Shown here one piece after another: positions 35,917 through 45,204 of a stretch of DNA of 64,000 nucleotides. Numbering within the stretch: position 1 is the stretch's first letter; each line of letters begins with the position of its first letter. The notes beneath the pieces are model-generated. The model made no database searches. It saw nothing but the letters and a program-made list of their open reading frames with translations, and was not told the origin of the DNA. This DNA is from Pseudobutyrivibrio ruminis DSM 9787. Its GTDB lineage: Bacteria > Bacillota > Clostridia > Lachnospirales > Lachnospiraceae. The stretch spans positions 310,001 to 374,000 of the forward strand of contig NZ_OBMR01000002.1 of the NCBI RefSeq assembly GCF_900218035.1, in the 5' to 3' direction. Position numbers and translations under genes: made by a program.

Positions 35917-37074
35917 TTAATTCTTTAAGCGTCGCTTATTTTCAGCACTTACATACTCAAAAAATAACACCGATTTTTTCAGAATTCCAATGGCCGTAAT
36001 ACTATGTAATAACCCTTTATTTCTCATATCTGACTTACTAATAAGTTCATTAAGCTTGCAGCAATTGACTAATTGAACATCACTCAATCCACGTATTATA
36101 CGTCTGAAATCTGCACTTTGTGTTGCATTTATGAATAAAAAGAATCTCCCCATTATACCTGCAACTAAATCAGAAATCTGAACCATAGTATTGTCTTTAG
36201 AATTAACAAACTCATAATTCGTTAAATTTGAAGAATACATGTTAACAATATCAAGTATTTTTTCTTGAATAGATAATTCCTCATCAAAATGATGATATGA
36301 TTTTGTAAATTTCAATATTGGTTCTGCATAAAAAAGCGAAAAATCTTCTTGCAATAGATATTCTTCTTCGTCTTGGATAAATAGGAGTTCTTCCCTACCA
36401 GATGCTCGCTTTAACACTCCTGATAAAAACTTTTCATCTGGACTCTGATTAAATCTAATCTCCATTGTGCTTAACAGAGCCGTACAAAAATTACCAATTT
36501 CTTCTTTTTTTATGCTCGGATAATGATACTTAATCATTACTTCTTTGACTGCAGAAATATTAGGTACAAGCATATTATATAGCGTTGATTTCAATTGAAA
36601 ATAATCAAAGCCAAATTCAGCTATTTCCTCTGGATCAGTTATTGAATCCATTATCTCAACTATTGTATAGAAAAAATTATTGATATGTTTATAATGCACA
36701 TACAAATCATAGTCGTCGATTAATTTAAATAATGCAGCTGTATACCGCACCTCCATGCACCCTAGAAAATCTTTTCCTTTAAACAAACTTTTGCTTTTCA
36801 GTTCAGTCACATTTTTTTGTAATCTGAACCGTTCAATCAACTCAGAAAATGGTATTTGTAATTCTTCTTCACATGCAATTCCTGCCAAAACAAAGTCAGC
36901 TTCTGGATTATGATTAAAATCTCCCTTTTCTGAATCTATCCAAAACTTTCTACAATTGTTACTTTCATCATAGTAAAAATGAAGATTTTCTTCTAAATTT
37001 ACTCCCCATAAATCAGCCAATAAATCATCTTGAAAAATATTACCTTTCAAATCATTCGATAATTCTCTATCCAT
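35917..37074 (-). CDS. DUF3800-like protein
   Basis: A 385-residue protein. The N-terminal strand LHFYYDESNNCRKFW and the later MVQISDLVAGIMGRFFL block match the two hallmark acidic positions of DUF3800 proteins, which have an RNase-H-like fold and are scattered among defence and mobile loci. Biochemical activity is unknown. It follows the HamB-like helicase by 29 nt and ends before a strong terminator, so it belongs to the same operon. Assignment to DUF3800 is by eye; its middle part is unlike typical short members. Confidence 0.6.
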   Translation of the reverse strand: MDRELSNDLKGNIFQDDLLADLWGVNLEENLHFYYDESNNCRKFWIDSEKGDFNHNPEADFVLAGIACEEELQIPFSELIERFRLQKNVTELKSKSLFKGKDFLGCMEVRYTAALFKLIDDYDLYVHYKHINNFFYTIVEIMDSITDPEEIAEFGFDYFQLKSTLYNMLVPNISAVKEVMIKYHYPSIKKEEIGNFCTALLSTMEIRFNQSPDEKFLSGVLKRASGREELLFIQDEEEYLLQEDFSLFYAEPILKFTKSYHHFDEELSIQEKILDIVNMYSSNLTNYEFVNSKDNTMVQISDLVAGIMGRFFLFINATQSADFRRIIRGLSDVQLVNCCKLNELISKSDMRNKGLLHSITAIGILKKSVLFFEYVSAENKRRLKN

Positions 37075-37102
37075 TTCCAGCCTTTCCTGCCCCCATTGTC
37101 CT

Positions 37103-39625
37103 TTAAATCAAATAATTCAACTGAACTTGAATCCAATATGGTAATTCGTTGAATTTATCTTTTATTAATTGTCTAATCTTTTTTTCCTCAACTTCATCTT
37201 CCCAGCCTTCCTCTGAAGCAAAACACTTTTCATATAAATAAATGGCTGTCTCTCTAGGAATACCAATCTCTATCATATGTCTAATTCCTGGTATATTTGC
37301 TCCAACTTGTAGTGTACTTAAAAATGTACTTTCAGGCAATTTCATATCATAAATTGGTTTCAAAAGAAGTGGTAATTTATACGAAACTGTCCTCTCAAGC
37401 ATATCAATTGTATTATCTATATGATCCATTCCATCTGGTCCATCATAATAACTGCCCTTCAATAAATCACACAGCTTTATTCCTTTTGCCCATTTGATTG
37501 CGTCATCACACATTATATGCCTCATTCTACCGTTACGATACTCTCTTGGAATATACTTATTATACATATATGACGTGCAAGGATTATTTCGTAATTCTTT
37601 CAATACATTTGCTAATTTATCTTTCGCTTTTCTGTCTATTGGAGAATTAGGAACATCACAAATATCACTAGTATATATTTCGTTAAGAATCATAGGATCC
37701 CAATATCTATTTTTACTGCATATTTCTCTAGGGACCTCCAATTCATTCATTTTAAGAATAATTGCTGCAACTTGTTCTTTGGTAAGATGTATACCAACAT
37801 TGTCCAGTCGTGCTTTCGCTCCACTATCATAACGCATTACAGTTTGACGAATATACGAAACAAGATGTCCGTAACCCTGCATCTCGTCATTTACGACCAT
37901 TTTATTATCTAAAGCAGTTGCAATTTCAGCTGAATAATTCTCGTACTGCACTTCAAACCCTGTAGGTAACTCCTTCTCTGGATTATCAAATAACTCCTCC
38001 TGCTCATATCCTTCAGTTTCTCCAAAGGAATTCTCATCCAAGACGAAAGTTCTTCCCACAAAATCTTTCAATAATCGGCCTGCTCTACCTCGTAAATTTG
38101 CCATCTCGTAATTAGTAAGCTCAGGTGTCTGTCCACTCTTTTTCTCATAAAGATGAGGGTTTCTTATAAAGATGTTTTGTGCAGGTAGATTTACGCCTTG
38201 CAATAATGTAGTTGTGCAAACTACATTACTAACAACTTTATTGCTTATAGCTTTTTCAACAGTTCTCCTAACATGCATAGGTAGTCTCGCGTGATTATAT
38301 GCAACACCGTTATTTAAGGCCTGAGATAATGCATAATTATCTCGTACTGTTTCTTTGTAATAGTCCACAAGTGCTTGAACTTCTCCATTCTTTTTCCCTT
38401 TTAATGAAAGTGCAATATTTCTTGCAGTTGCTACAGTAGGCGCAAAAATAAGATTTTGATTATTCGAACCAAGCTTATTCACAATCAAACCTAAATATTC
38501 TAAATAAGACTCGTCATATTTAGATTTACCATATCCTATAATCATAGAAGAATCTTCTATTTTACACTGATTAGCTTTGGCTGTAAGTGCACAATACTGT
38601 TTAAAATAATAATCCCTACCATATTTTGCAATACTATATGTTATATTTAACACTGGGCTTATATTCGTAGAACAATCAACAGCTTCGTCCTTGAAGAAAT
38701 CACTCGCAAAGCTATCAATATTCTCAATTCTAGGCCCTGAAACTATAACTTTTAAAACATTTTCTTTATAACTAAATTCTAAAAGTGCATCAAATAACAC
38801 TTTCGCTCTTTCATCATTTTCATCCTGCATTCTTTCAATGTTCTGAACTTCATCTACAACAAAAACTAAGTTTTTATTGAAAGCATTTTCATTTAAATCA
38901 AAAGAAGCAATCGCTTTTTCCTGTGTTAAAACATAAATATAATTAAAATCTGATTGATTACTCTGATATGTACTAGAGATTAAACAGTTCTCTATCCCAA
39001 ATTCTTTCCTTAATGAATTAAAATCTTCAGTAACCTGATTAATTAGACTTAAAGTCGGTACTATGTAAACGACATCCATATTTTTTCGAGATAATTCATA
39101 CATTATTTTCAGAGCTATAACAAATGATTTTCCAGCAGATGTAGGTGCCGATATTCCAACAATCTTTTTATCTGAATCAAAAGCATCCCATATTTTTTTC
39201 TGATAATCTGTTAAAAGAAAATTCTTGTTACAAATTTTCACTTCATTTTTTTCTTGATGAGCCATAATAGATAGTTCTTGAATAAGACTATGAACCGGCG
39301 AAAATAAACAATTCTTTTTATCAAATCCTTCATCACAAATAATTGCAGACGTAGGATATCCTATTCTCGACAAAAAGAGTAAAGCGACCTGACGAATATC
39401 ATACCTTTCCTTATCAGCATGCTCCCACAACAGAGCTAATATTGTGATTACTATATTCTTATCAATATTCTCATCCCTTGTCATTTTATCCAGGATATGT
39501 ATAGTTTTATTTACATATACTTCGTCAACTTCTAATCTTTTAGATAAAAAACCTGCCTTATTTGCAATGTATACAAAATCAATCTCTAACCAATAATTTA
39601 ATAAATCTTTGTATTCTTTTTTCAC
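37103..39625 (-). CDS. hamB: HamB-like DEAD/DEAH-box helicase (Hachiman)
   Basis: An 840-residue SF2 helicase of the Ski2-like kind. Motif I is SAPTSAGKSFVIALK, motif II VVDEVQNIER (DEVQ box), and motif VI NLRGRAGRLLKD; CTTTLLQGVNLPA is the preceding helicase block. The neighbour upstream has a DUF1837/HamA-type nuclease, matching the two-gene Hachiman system, in which HamB and HamA form a DNA-surveillance complex that degrades DNA when triggered. The start is a GTG, 17 nt after the HamA stop. Identification is by motif order and context. Confidence 0.8.
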   Translation of the reverse strand: MKKEYKDLLNYWLEIDFVYIANKAGFLSKRLEVDEVYVNKTIHILDKMTRDENIDKNIVITILALLWEHADKERYDIRQVALLFLSRIGYPTSAIICDEGFDKKNCLFSPVHSLIQELSIMAHQEKNEVKICNKNFLLTDYQKKIWDAFDSDKKIVGISAPTSAGKSFVIALKIMYELSRKNMDVVYIVPTLSLINQVTEDFNSLRKEFGIENCLISSTYQSNQSDFNYIYVLTQEKAIASFDLNENAFNKNLVFVVDEVQNIERMQDENDERAKVLFDALLEFSYKENVLKVIVSGPRIENIDSFASDFFKDEAVDCSTNISPVLNITYSIAKYGRDYYFKQYCALTAKANQCKIEDSSMIIGYGKSKYDESYLEYLGLIVNKLGSNNQNLIFAPTVATARNIALSLKGKKNGEVQALVDYYKETVRDNYALSQALNNGVAYNHARLPMHVRRTVEKAISNKVVSNVVCTTTLLQGVNLPAQNIFIRNPHLYEKKSGQTPELTNYEMANLRGRAGRLLKDFVGRTFVLDENSFGETEGYEQEELFDNPEKELPTGFEVQYENYSAEIATALDNKMVVNDEMQGYGHLVSYIRQTVMRYDSGAKARLDNVGIHLTKEQVAAIILKMNELEVPREICSKNRYWDPMILNEIYTSDICDVPNSPIDRKAKDKLANVLKELRNNPCTSYMYNKYIPREYRNGRMRHIMCDDAIKWAKGIKLCDLLKGSYYDGPDGMDHIDNTIDMLERTVSYKLPLLLKPIYDMKLPESTFLSTLQVGANIPGIRHMIEIGIPRETAIYLYEKCFASEEGWEDEVEEKKIRQLIKDKFNELPYWIQVQLNYLI

Positions 39626-39642
39626 TCTTAATAACCACCCAA

Positions 39643-40566
39643 TTAATCTACAATCATTTTCTGGAATTTTTCGACTAAATCATCAAGTCTCCATATCGGA
39701 AATACAATAAATGTAATTCGTTGAATTACAGGATTTTTAATATCAATTAAATTATCATCAAAATCCTTGAATCTCTTTTTTATTATATTTTCAATTTCTC
39801 TCTTAATTGAATCCTCATTATCTCCTTTTCTTTTATTATTCTCATTATAAATAATCACAATAACCGGATAGATTTCTGAATTTGGCAATCTCCCCTCTAT
39901 AAAATCATCTGCTATATCATTTAAATCCTTATCTAAAAAATCTTCAGAAACATATAGCTTTAATTCATCATCTATGTTCATGTATGTAGTAGTGATACTC
40001 TCTAATGCTTCTTTAAATGCAGTTTTGAATTTATATTTTGAAGAATAAGTTTTTGCTTCTCCTAAATAAAAGATATTCTTTTTATTCTCGTACTTATAGT
40101 GTATCGCATCACATCCATTTCGTTCCAAAGAATCTGATGTTGTAACAGGCATTTTCCTTAATAAAGGAACAGCTCCTTTAAATCTTTGAATAAAATGAAA
40201 CAGCAACAATTCACCCAGTTGCCCCTGTATAAGCATATTATTATCATCAAATTTACCACGGAATTTATGTGCCGCTTTCCTTTGCACATAAGAAAAGGCA
40301 TTTGGCATAGATTTATTACTTCGATTAATTTCTCTATCAACTAAAGCACAATACTTGTCTTTACTATAAACGTATTCCACTATCGTATCGTAAAGTGAAC
40401 CTAAAAATTGATCTCGCAGTTCCTTAGTATCTCTTATTGTTATATACGCCCCCATGTGATTTCCATTATGCGGTACAATATCAAAATCTGCATTGAACAC
40501 TACTATTTTTTCAAACAAGTCGTCATTATTAATTAGTTTTCCTTTTAACTCTTCTTCAGTTATCAT
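39643..40566 (-). CDS. hamA: HamA-like DUF1837 nuclease (Hachiman)
   Basis: A 307-residue protein of the DUF1837/HamA type. Helix IQGQLGELLLFHFIQRFKG is followed by LLRKMPVTTSDSLERNGCDA and YLGEAKTYSS, giving a PD-(D/E)XK set (CDA and GEAK). HamA is the nuclease of Hachiman. It is directly upstream of the HamB-like helicase. The start is uncertain: ATG 40566 has GAGG 13 nt upstream; a GTG at 40623 is in frame but lacks a ribosome site. Confidence 0.8.
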   Translation of the reverse strand: MITEEELKGKLINNDDLFEKIVVFNADFDIVPHNGNHMGAYITIRDTKELRDQFLGSLYDTIVEYVYSKDKYCALVDREINRSNKSMPNAFSYVQRKAAHKFRGKFDDNNMLIQGQLGELLLFHFIQRFKGAVPLLRKMPVTTSDSLERNGCDAIHYKYENKKNIFYLGEAKTYSSKYKFKTAFKEALESITTTYMNIDDELKLYVSEDFLDKDLNDIADDFIEGRLPNSEIYPVIVIIYNENNKRKGDNEDSIKREIENIIKKRFKDFDDNLIDIKNPVIQRITFIVFPIWRLDDLVEKFQKMIVD

Positions 40567-40698
40567 CTTATATACTTTTTCCTCAATATTTTTAAAAAAT
40601 ATGACTGTAATCCATCGACCCACAGTATAAACGTCAATCTCTTTGGATTAAAAAACAAACGCCAAGCCATAAAAATAATGGTAACACTCCACCCTTTC

Positions 40699-40731
40699 AA
40701 TTTAGTCATTTGACCCTCAAATGACTAAATT
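40699..40731. repeat. Perfect 15-bp inverted repeat between HNH and HamA genes
   Basis: AATTTAGTCATTTGA and its exact complement, separated by CCC. No T-run follows on either strand, so it is not a typical terminator. It lies between the HNH gene stop and the HamA start. Confidence 0.8.
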
Positions 40732-40749
40732 AAACTAAAAATGACCAAA

Positions 40750-41874
40750 TTAAATTTTTCCATTTTCTGGATACTTCCACTCCATAAATCCGCAATTCTG
40801 TGCCGACTTATATACCGGAAGTATCACCGCTTCAAGCTCTTTTTGAAACTGTTCATACTCTATTTCTGATTCGTATATGCGATATTTAATTTTGTCATCA
40901 TTGAAATGCTTCTTGGCGCACTTTTTAAATTCCTTACGAACTATATCGTATTTACGCATCATTCTATATGAACGGTACTCCAGCTCCGCTAATCGTTCAA
41001 AGTAGGTATTCCACTCAGGTAGGTTATTACTCTTTGAACTATTGATACTCCTAGTAGTAGGATTCAAATTCCACATCTCATCATGCGCAACATATGACCA
41101 AGGCACAAAGTGATCTATGGAAATATCGTTTGGAGTCAGTATGGTCTTACCATATATCTCCTCCACTGGTTCTGGCGATACAGTCAGAATCAGCTTCCAG
41201 TATTTCTTCACATCATCAAGTTTACGTTCCTGTGGTGGGTACAGCTTGTCAGCAATGCCTGGCACATTTGGATTTCTTCTTTGCAAATATAGAATCATAT
41301 TGTACTCAAGCCAGCCTCGAATAATTTCCTGATTCTTCACAAAGTAATTAACCCATTCATCCTTCACAATGATTTTGGATAACAGGCCATTCAATCCTAA
41401 GAAGTAATACATGATGCCGTTGTGATTATTAATATTTTCAATAAGTATATCTTTTGGAACATCCCAAGCTTTGCCTTTTATTCCAGGAACAAAAGGTGCT
41501 TGTAAACGATAAGGAACATTTAATATCAATGTTCTCTTCTTTGAATTTATTTCTTTATCCTGAGTCTCAGATAAATATGCGATAAGCTCAGGCTTTTTGA
41601 TGTTTGAAGTAAAGCTTGGATTCTTATCTTTTATGAGATTGACCAGACTTTCCAACGTATCCTTTGGTCCAAGGTTCAGATGATACTCTGTAACCATGTA
41701 CCAGGCACTAGCAATCATGTCATCTACCAGCTCTTCGAAAGCTATCTCAGTATGGCCCGCAACCACTTTTTCAAGAATAGCCTTAAACCAAAAGAACTTA
41801 TAGCACTCGCTAGTATTATCAAAAAGTCGACTCAGATATTCAATATGAAGTTCATCAGAATATGGCAGATTCAT
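40750..41874 (-). CDS. HNH endonuclease domain protein
   Basis: A 374-residue protein with a C-terminal HNH nuclease: SIDHFVPWSYVAHDEMWNLN then PTTRSINSSKSNNLPEW, giving DH...N...N/H ligands. The N-terminal 200 residues are helical and unrecognised; such proteins appear as orphan HNH restriction or defence nucleases. Start codon overlaps the MazG-like stop (TGATG), with GGGAGGGG eight nt upstream, so the pair is coupled. It lies upstream of the Hachiman-like genes but a large hairpin separates them. Confidence 0.8.
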   Translation of the reverse strand: MNLPYSDELHIEYLSRLFDNTSECYKFFWFKAILEKVVAGHTEIAFEELVDDMIASAWYMVTEYHLNLGPKDTLESLVNLIKDKNPSFTSNIKKPELIAYLSETQDKEINSKKRTLILNVPYRLQAPFVPGIKGKAWDVPKDILIENINNHNGIMYYFLGLNGLLSKIIVKDEWVNYFVKNQEIIRGWLEYNMILYLQRRNPNVPGIADKLYPPQERKLDDVKKYWKLILTVSPEPVEEIYGKTILTPNDISIDHFVPWSYVAHDEMWNLNPTTRSINSSKSNNLPEWNTYFERLAELEYRSYRMMRKYDIVRKEFKKCAKKHFNDDKIKYRIYESEIEYEQFQKELEAVILPVYKSAQNCGFMEWKYPENGKI

Positions 41875-42179
41875 CAGCGGTTCCCCTCCCAATAAATGCG
41901 TTCTTTAAAAGCTCCGCGCTTATCAGACTTCTCCTTACGTACTTGCTCAAGCTCCTCCAAAGAATGTCCTCTGGCTTCACATATAGCATAAAGCACTTCC
42001 AGCACATCGGCCATTTCCTCTATGGATTTGTCAGCCTGATATTCTGCCACTTCTTCATTTAGTTTTTTATCCAATTCCTGTAAGTAATCCTCTTCTGACA
42101 AAGTCCTAATTATTGGACTCTTTCCATCAGCCTGGATTATCTGTGGAATCTTATCCCTTACTAATTTTCCCACCATCAT
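41874..42179 (-). CDS. MazG-like NTP pyrophosphohydrolase
   Basis: A 101-residue all-alpha NTP-PPase-like protein: GKLVRDKIPQIIQADGK at the N-terminus, then LDKKLNEEVAEYQADKSIEE with the EExxE and downstream ExxD metal residues (EEMADVLEVL). These enzymes hydrolyse NTPs to NMP and pyrophosphate and are used in nucleotide cleaning or in defence. Translationally coupled to the HNH protein. Exact substrate unknown. ATG 42179 is close to its ribosome site, so a start two codons later (GTG) is possible. Confidence 0.83.
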   Translation of the reverse strand: MMVGKLVRDKIPQIIQADGKSPIIRTLSEEDYLQELDKKLNEEVAEYQADKSIEEMADVLEVLYAICEARGHSLEELEQVRKEKSDKRGAFKERIYWEGNR

Positions 42180-42283
42180 TCTCCATGTGTATTATTATCA
42201 ATAGACACTAGAAAATTATAGCATATAAAATGCTTTTTAGAAGGTAATTATACCTCAATTTTTTGTATTTAAGTATATAAAAA

Positions 42284-42303
42284 AGAGAGTCCGTAGACTC
42301 TCT
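42284..42303 (-). terminator. Terminator of DUF2075 gene
   Basis: AGAGAGTC/GACTCTCT with a 4-nt loop and a TTTTTTATA tail on the minus strand. Confidence 0.87.
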
Positions 42304-42328
42304 CAGCTTACTAGATACTATATATTCA

Positions 42329-44206
42329 TTATTTATGGCACATCTCTAGCCTTTTCTTTAAATAATCTTCCATATTCTTGTCGGTACAATATATATAGCA
42401 CCCTTTCATTCCTCTAGTAAGCAATGTTCTATAAGTGTTTTTGATTATTTCATCTGCCTTACTATTTGCAAGCTCAGGATCTTCTTTGTAAAGTTTCTTG
42501 ATTCCCTTTAGTGATTGATCTGTCTTAGCTCTACGAGTAAAGTCTGTAACAACTTTTCCATTCTCATATCTCATGTCATCACCAATGATAACACCAACAT
42601 AATCAAACTCCAGCCCCTGAGAAGTATGAATACATCCAACCTCATTTACCGAAGTATCACTCACTGCAAATGGTTCGCCTCCTCCAAGGTTCCAACTCAT
42701 TTCAAAATCGTTAATCTTGATATCATGATAATTCGTATTATTCTGCTCTGCTTTTAACCATTCCCAACAATAACCAGCCAATATTCGTGCACGATTAGAA
42801 GATTTATTTTTCTCAATAACCAAATTACGAACTTCCATTGGTGAATCTAGAATTCGAATATCATAATCAATTCCTTCTAGATCATAGTTGGCAGTTTCTC
42901 TTATATCCAAAACGTCATCCAGCCAAGCCAAATATCCATCTGAACCATTACATCTAAACTGAGATTGCAATTCTAAATATGACAATTCTGACTCTTCTTC
43001 TCTAGCCCATTTTTCAATTTCTTCAACAGAACCAATATCATCCATTGTTACTCTTTGACTCTCATCTATAAAGAATACGCTGCAATATGCTGAATGGATT
43101 ATCTCCTTAATCTGATTTTCTCCTTTGTTATGGAACATACCAGATTTTGCATTCAATCTATGAGCTTCATCAACCAACAATGTATGAGCTACGTTCAATC
43201 CTGTTTCAGTATATGTACCAGAGCCCTTGAACATATTATCAACCGAGCTTTTCTTCATCTCACCCTTGAGCTTCTGCAGATAAACCTGACGTGGTGCACT
43301 ATTCTTTGAAACATACTGTACCATCTGGTCTCTTAATGTAAGTTCCGCCAAAAGGTTTACAGCTATAACAGATTTACCTGTACCAGGACCGCCTTTTACA
43401 ATAATAGTACGTTTCTTAAAATCCTTCTGGCACATCAATGAAAGTCGCAAAATTTCTTCATATGCAACCTTTTGCTCATCAATCATAATGAACTCTTTAT
43501 TGCCCTTAAGCATTGATGCAATGGAATTTTGCAAACTCTTGGATGGACGAATCTTACCATGATCAACAAGATATAAAATATCTTTCTTATCACCATAAAC
43601 AATAGATTGCTTTATAAATTTTCGTAAATCAGAAGCATGTCCCTTTGTAAATACAGGAGCATCTTCTAAATAGTCTTTATACTGTTCTGCATCGACAGGA
43701 TCATCTTTCTGACGAACATAATTATGCATACAAGCACAAGGATGCAATTTCACTCGCCTATCCTGAACTGACGCATTATAATCTTTGATTAACTGCGCAT
43801 AACTCCAAGCCTGATACGACGGATGCACCATCTTTCTGACTGCACCGCCAATATAAGTTTCGACAAGTGCATCTACGCCCTCTACGGCTTTCAGCTCGTC
43901 CCATTGTTTGAGCTCCACAATAATCATATTTGGTTCCTGGGAATCGTTGTAACCAGAAATAATGAAATCAACTCGTTTAGAAGTCTGTGGAATGTTGAAC
44001 TCGATAGCTATGCCGGAATCATTAGGAATCTCATCATCATTTAGAACCTTGTACATATAGTTAAGCGAGTTTTCCCAAGATCTGAATTCGGCTTTAGGAG
44101 TATGGCGCCCCATTTTTGAAAGAATATTCTGCTCTATCTCCAGTGCTATAGAATCATTCTCACAGCTTTTTAGAAAATCTGTTTTTACCCCATCGTAAAC
44201 AATCAT
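42329..44206 (-). CDS. DUF2075 helicase with N-terminal nuclease-like region
   Basis: A 625-residue protein. The helicase core has Walker A VKGGPGTGKSVIAVNLL, Walker B LLVDEAHRLNA and IHTSQGLEFDYVGVI, as in DUF2075/Schlafen-group-3 helicases. The N-terminal region has RVDFIISGYNDSQ then MIIVELKQWDEL, spaced like the D...ExK of a restriction-type nuclease. Such proteins are typical of defence islands. GGGAGC precedes the start. It is flanked by its own terminator and by the lipoprotein gene's terminator, so it stands alone at the right edge of the island. Confidence 0.85.
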   Translation of the reverse strand: MIVYDGVKTDFLKSCENDSIALEIEQNILSKMGRHTPKAEFRSWENSLNYMYKVLNDDEIPNDSGIAIEFNIPQTSKRVDFIISGYNDSQEPNMIIVELKQWDELKAVEGVDALVETYIGGAVRKMVHPSYQAWSYAQLIKDYNASVQDRRVKLHPCACMHNYVRQKDDPVDAEQYKDYLEDAPVFTKGHASDLRKFIKQSIVYGDKKDILYLVDHGKIRPSKSLQNSIASMLKGNKEFIMIDEQKVAYEEILRLSLMCQKDFKKRTIIVKGGPGTGKSVIAVNLLAELTLRDQMVQYVSKNSAPRQVYLQKLKGEMKKSSVDNMFKGSGTYTETGLNVAHTLLVDEAHRLNAKSGMFHNKGENQIKEIIHSAYCSVFFIDESQRVTMDDIGSVEEIEKWAREEESELSYLELQSQFRCNGSDGYLAWLDDVLDIRETANYDLEGIDYDIRILDSPMEVRNLVIEKNKSSNRARILAGYCWEWLKAEQNNTNYHDIKINDFEMSWNLGGGEPFAVSDTSVNEVGCIHTSQGLEFDYVGVIIGDDMRYENGKVVTDFTRRAKTDQSLKGIKKLYKEDPELANSKADEIIKNTYRTLLTRGMKGCYIYCTDKNMEDYLKKRLEMCHK

Positions 44207-44283
44207 TATAAATAGCTCCCTACATAAAATCGTGTATACGATATTTTGTTTGTTGAATAACTAGGGATATTATAACACATTAT

Positions 44284-44315
44284 AAAAGTGGCAGAGTAAA
44301 TGCTCCGCCACTTTT
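44284..44315 (-). terminator. Terminator of 218-aa lipoprotein gene
   Basis: AAAAGTGGC(A/G)GAG stem with its complement around a 6-nt loop, and TTTT tail on the minus strand. Confidence 0.87.
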
Positions 44316-44346
44316 GTATACTTAGTTACATTCTACATTTCTAATC

Positions 44347-45003
44347 CTAATTACCAGATGCTTCTGCCTTCTTCAACCATTCTTGATAGCTTCCCTCGTA
44401 AACTGTTTCACCAGATTCTTCGTTTACATATTGAACTTTTACATCAAAATCACTTTCCCCGGCGAATGTATTATAATAAGCGCCAAGTAAATAAATAGAA
44501 ATAACTGAAAAGCTTTCCGATAAATTAGGTTCTGTATTTGTCATAACACAAGTAAATTCTGTTACATCATCATTGTATTCAATTGAAACAAATGATGTAT
44601 CTTCATTATCAACCAGCGACTGACAAGATTCATCAATACTTTCTTTTATTTCATCAAGCATTTCCTTCTGCTTCTTTTTTGTCATTTCGTATGTGACTGA
44701 ACCATCTTCATTTAGTTTTACTGATTTAATGCCATCTTCATCCTTTATTTTTTCCTCTAATGACTCTTGAGTTACTTCTTCCTCTGAATCAGAGAAAAAT
44801 GAAGCAGGAAGAGTTACTTCAACCTCAAGCAAACCTTCGTCTACCTCAACCTTTTGATTAGTATCATTATTAACATCTTCTTCATCTGTATGATTTGTGG
44901 CACTTTGCGAATCGCCTTGTATTTTTTCAGAATTTGTACTGCCACACCCCATTGCTATACTAAGCATTAGAGATATTAATAATATACTTACTATTTTTTT
45001 CAT
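44347..45003 (-). CDS. Lipoprotein, unknown
   Basis: A 218-residue lipoprotein: signal sequence with lipobox MGCGST near residue 20, then an acidic, threonine/asparagine-rich linker. The rest alternates strands and helices; no family recognised. GGAGGTGAAATAA precedes the start. The 47 nt containing its promoter and ribosome site are closely similar to those of the 68-aa gene at 46601-46807. It is divergent from the PBECR-like gene. Confidence 0.8.
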   Translation of the reverse strand: MKKIVSILLISLMLSIAMGCGSTNSEKIQGDSQSATNHTDEEDVNNDTNQKVEVDEGLLEVEVTLPASFFSDSEEEVTQESLEEKIKDEDGIKSVKLNEDGSVTYEMTKKKQKEMLDEIKESIDESCQSLVDNEDTSFVSIEYNDDVTEFTCVMTNTEPNLSESFSVISIYLLGAYYNTFAGESDFDVKVQYVNEESGETVYEGSYQEWLKKAEASGN

Positions 45004-45011
45004 TTATTTCA

Positions 45012-45058
45012 CCTCCATTGATGTATGATAGCACTCTACTGTGATTAAACCGTTAAAT
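45012..45058 (-). promoter_or_regulatory. Shared promoter/SD block, copy 1
   Basis: On the minus strand this runs ATTTAACGG, TTTAATCACAG, TGCTATCAT (extended -10), ATGGAGG. A 47-nt homologue at 46816-46862 differs at about six positions. Confidence 0.65.
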
Positions 45059-45118
45059 AATCCTATTTGTTTTTTTCTACTACCCTTTAAAATATGTATT
45101 CAATTTCGAACATTCCCC

Positions 45119-45161
45119 CGAACACTTTTCGATTTTATGTTCGTGTCTTATATGTTACAAT
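45119..45161 (+). promoter_or_regulatory. Promoter and operator-like repeat of PBECR-like gene
   Basis: CGAACA (45119-45124) and TGTTCG (45138-45143) form an inverted repeat with 13 nt between. TACAAT at 45156-45161 is a good -10. A second inverted repeat, GTAGC/GCTAC, lies at 45168-45189 before the start. Confidence 0.5.
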
Positions 45162-45204
45162 ATATGAGTAGCTTGATAAATCAGCTACTAGAAAGAATCC
45201 AAAA

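Noticed and set aside
40699-40731. Rho-independent terminator
   Set aside because: Perfect stem but no T-run on either side.
18940-44206. Prophage or integrative element
   Set aside because: No integrase, structural phage gene, relaxase, tRNA attachment site or flanking repeats were found.
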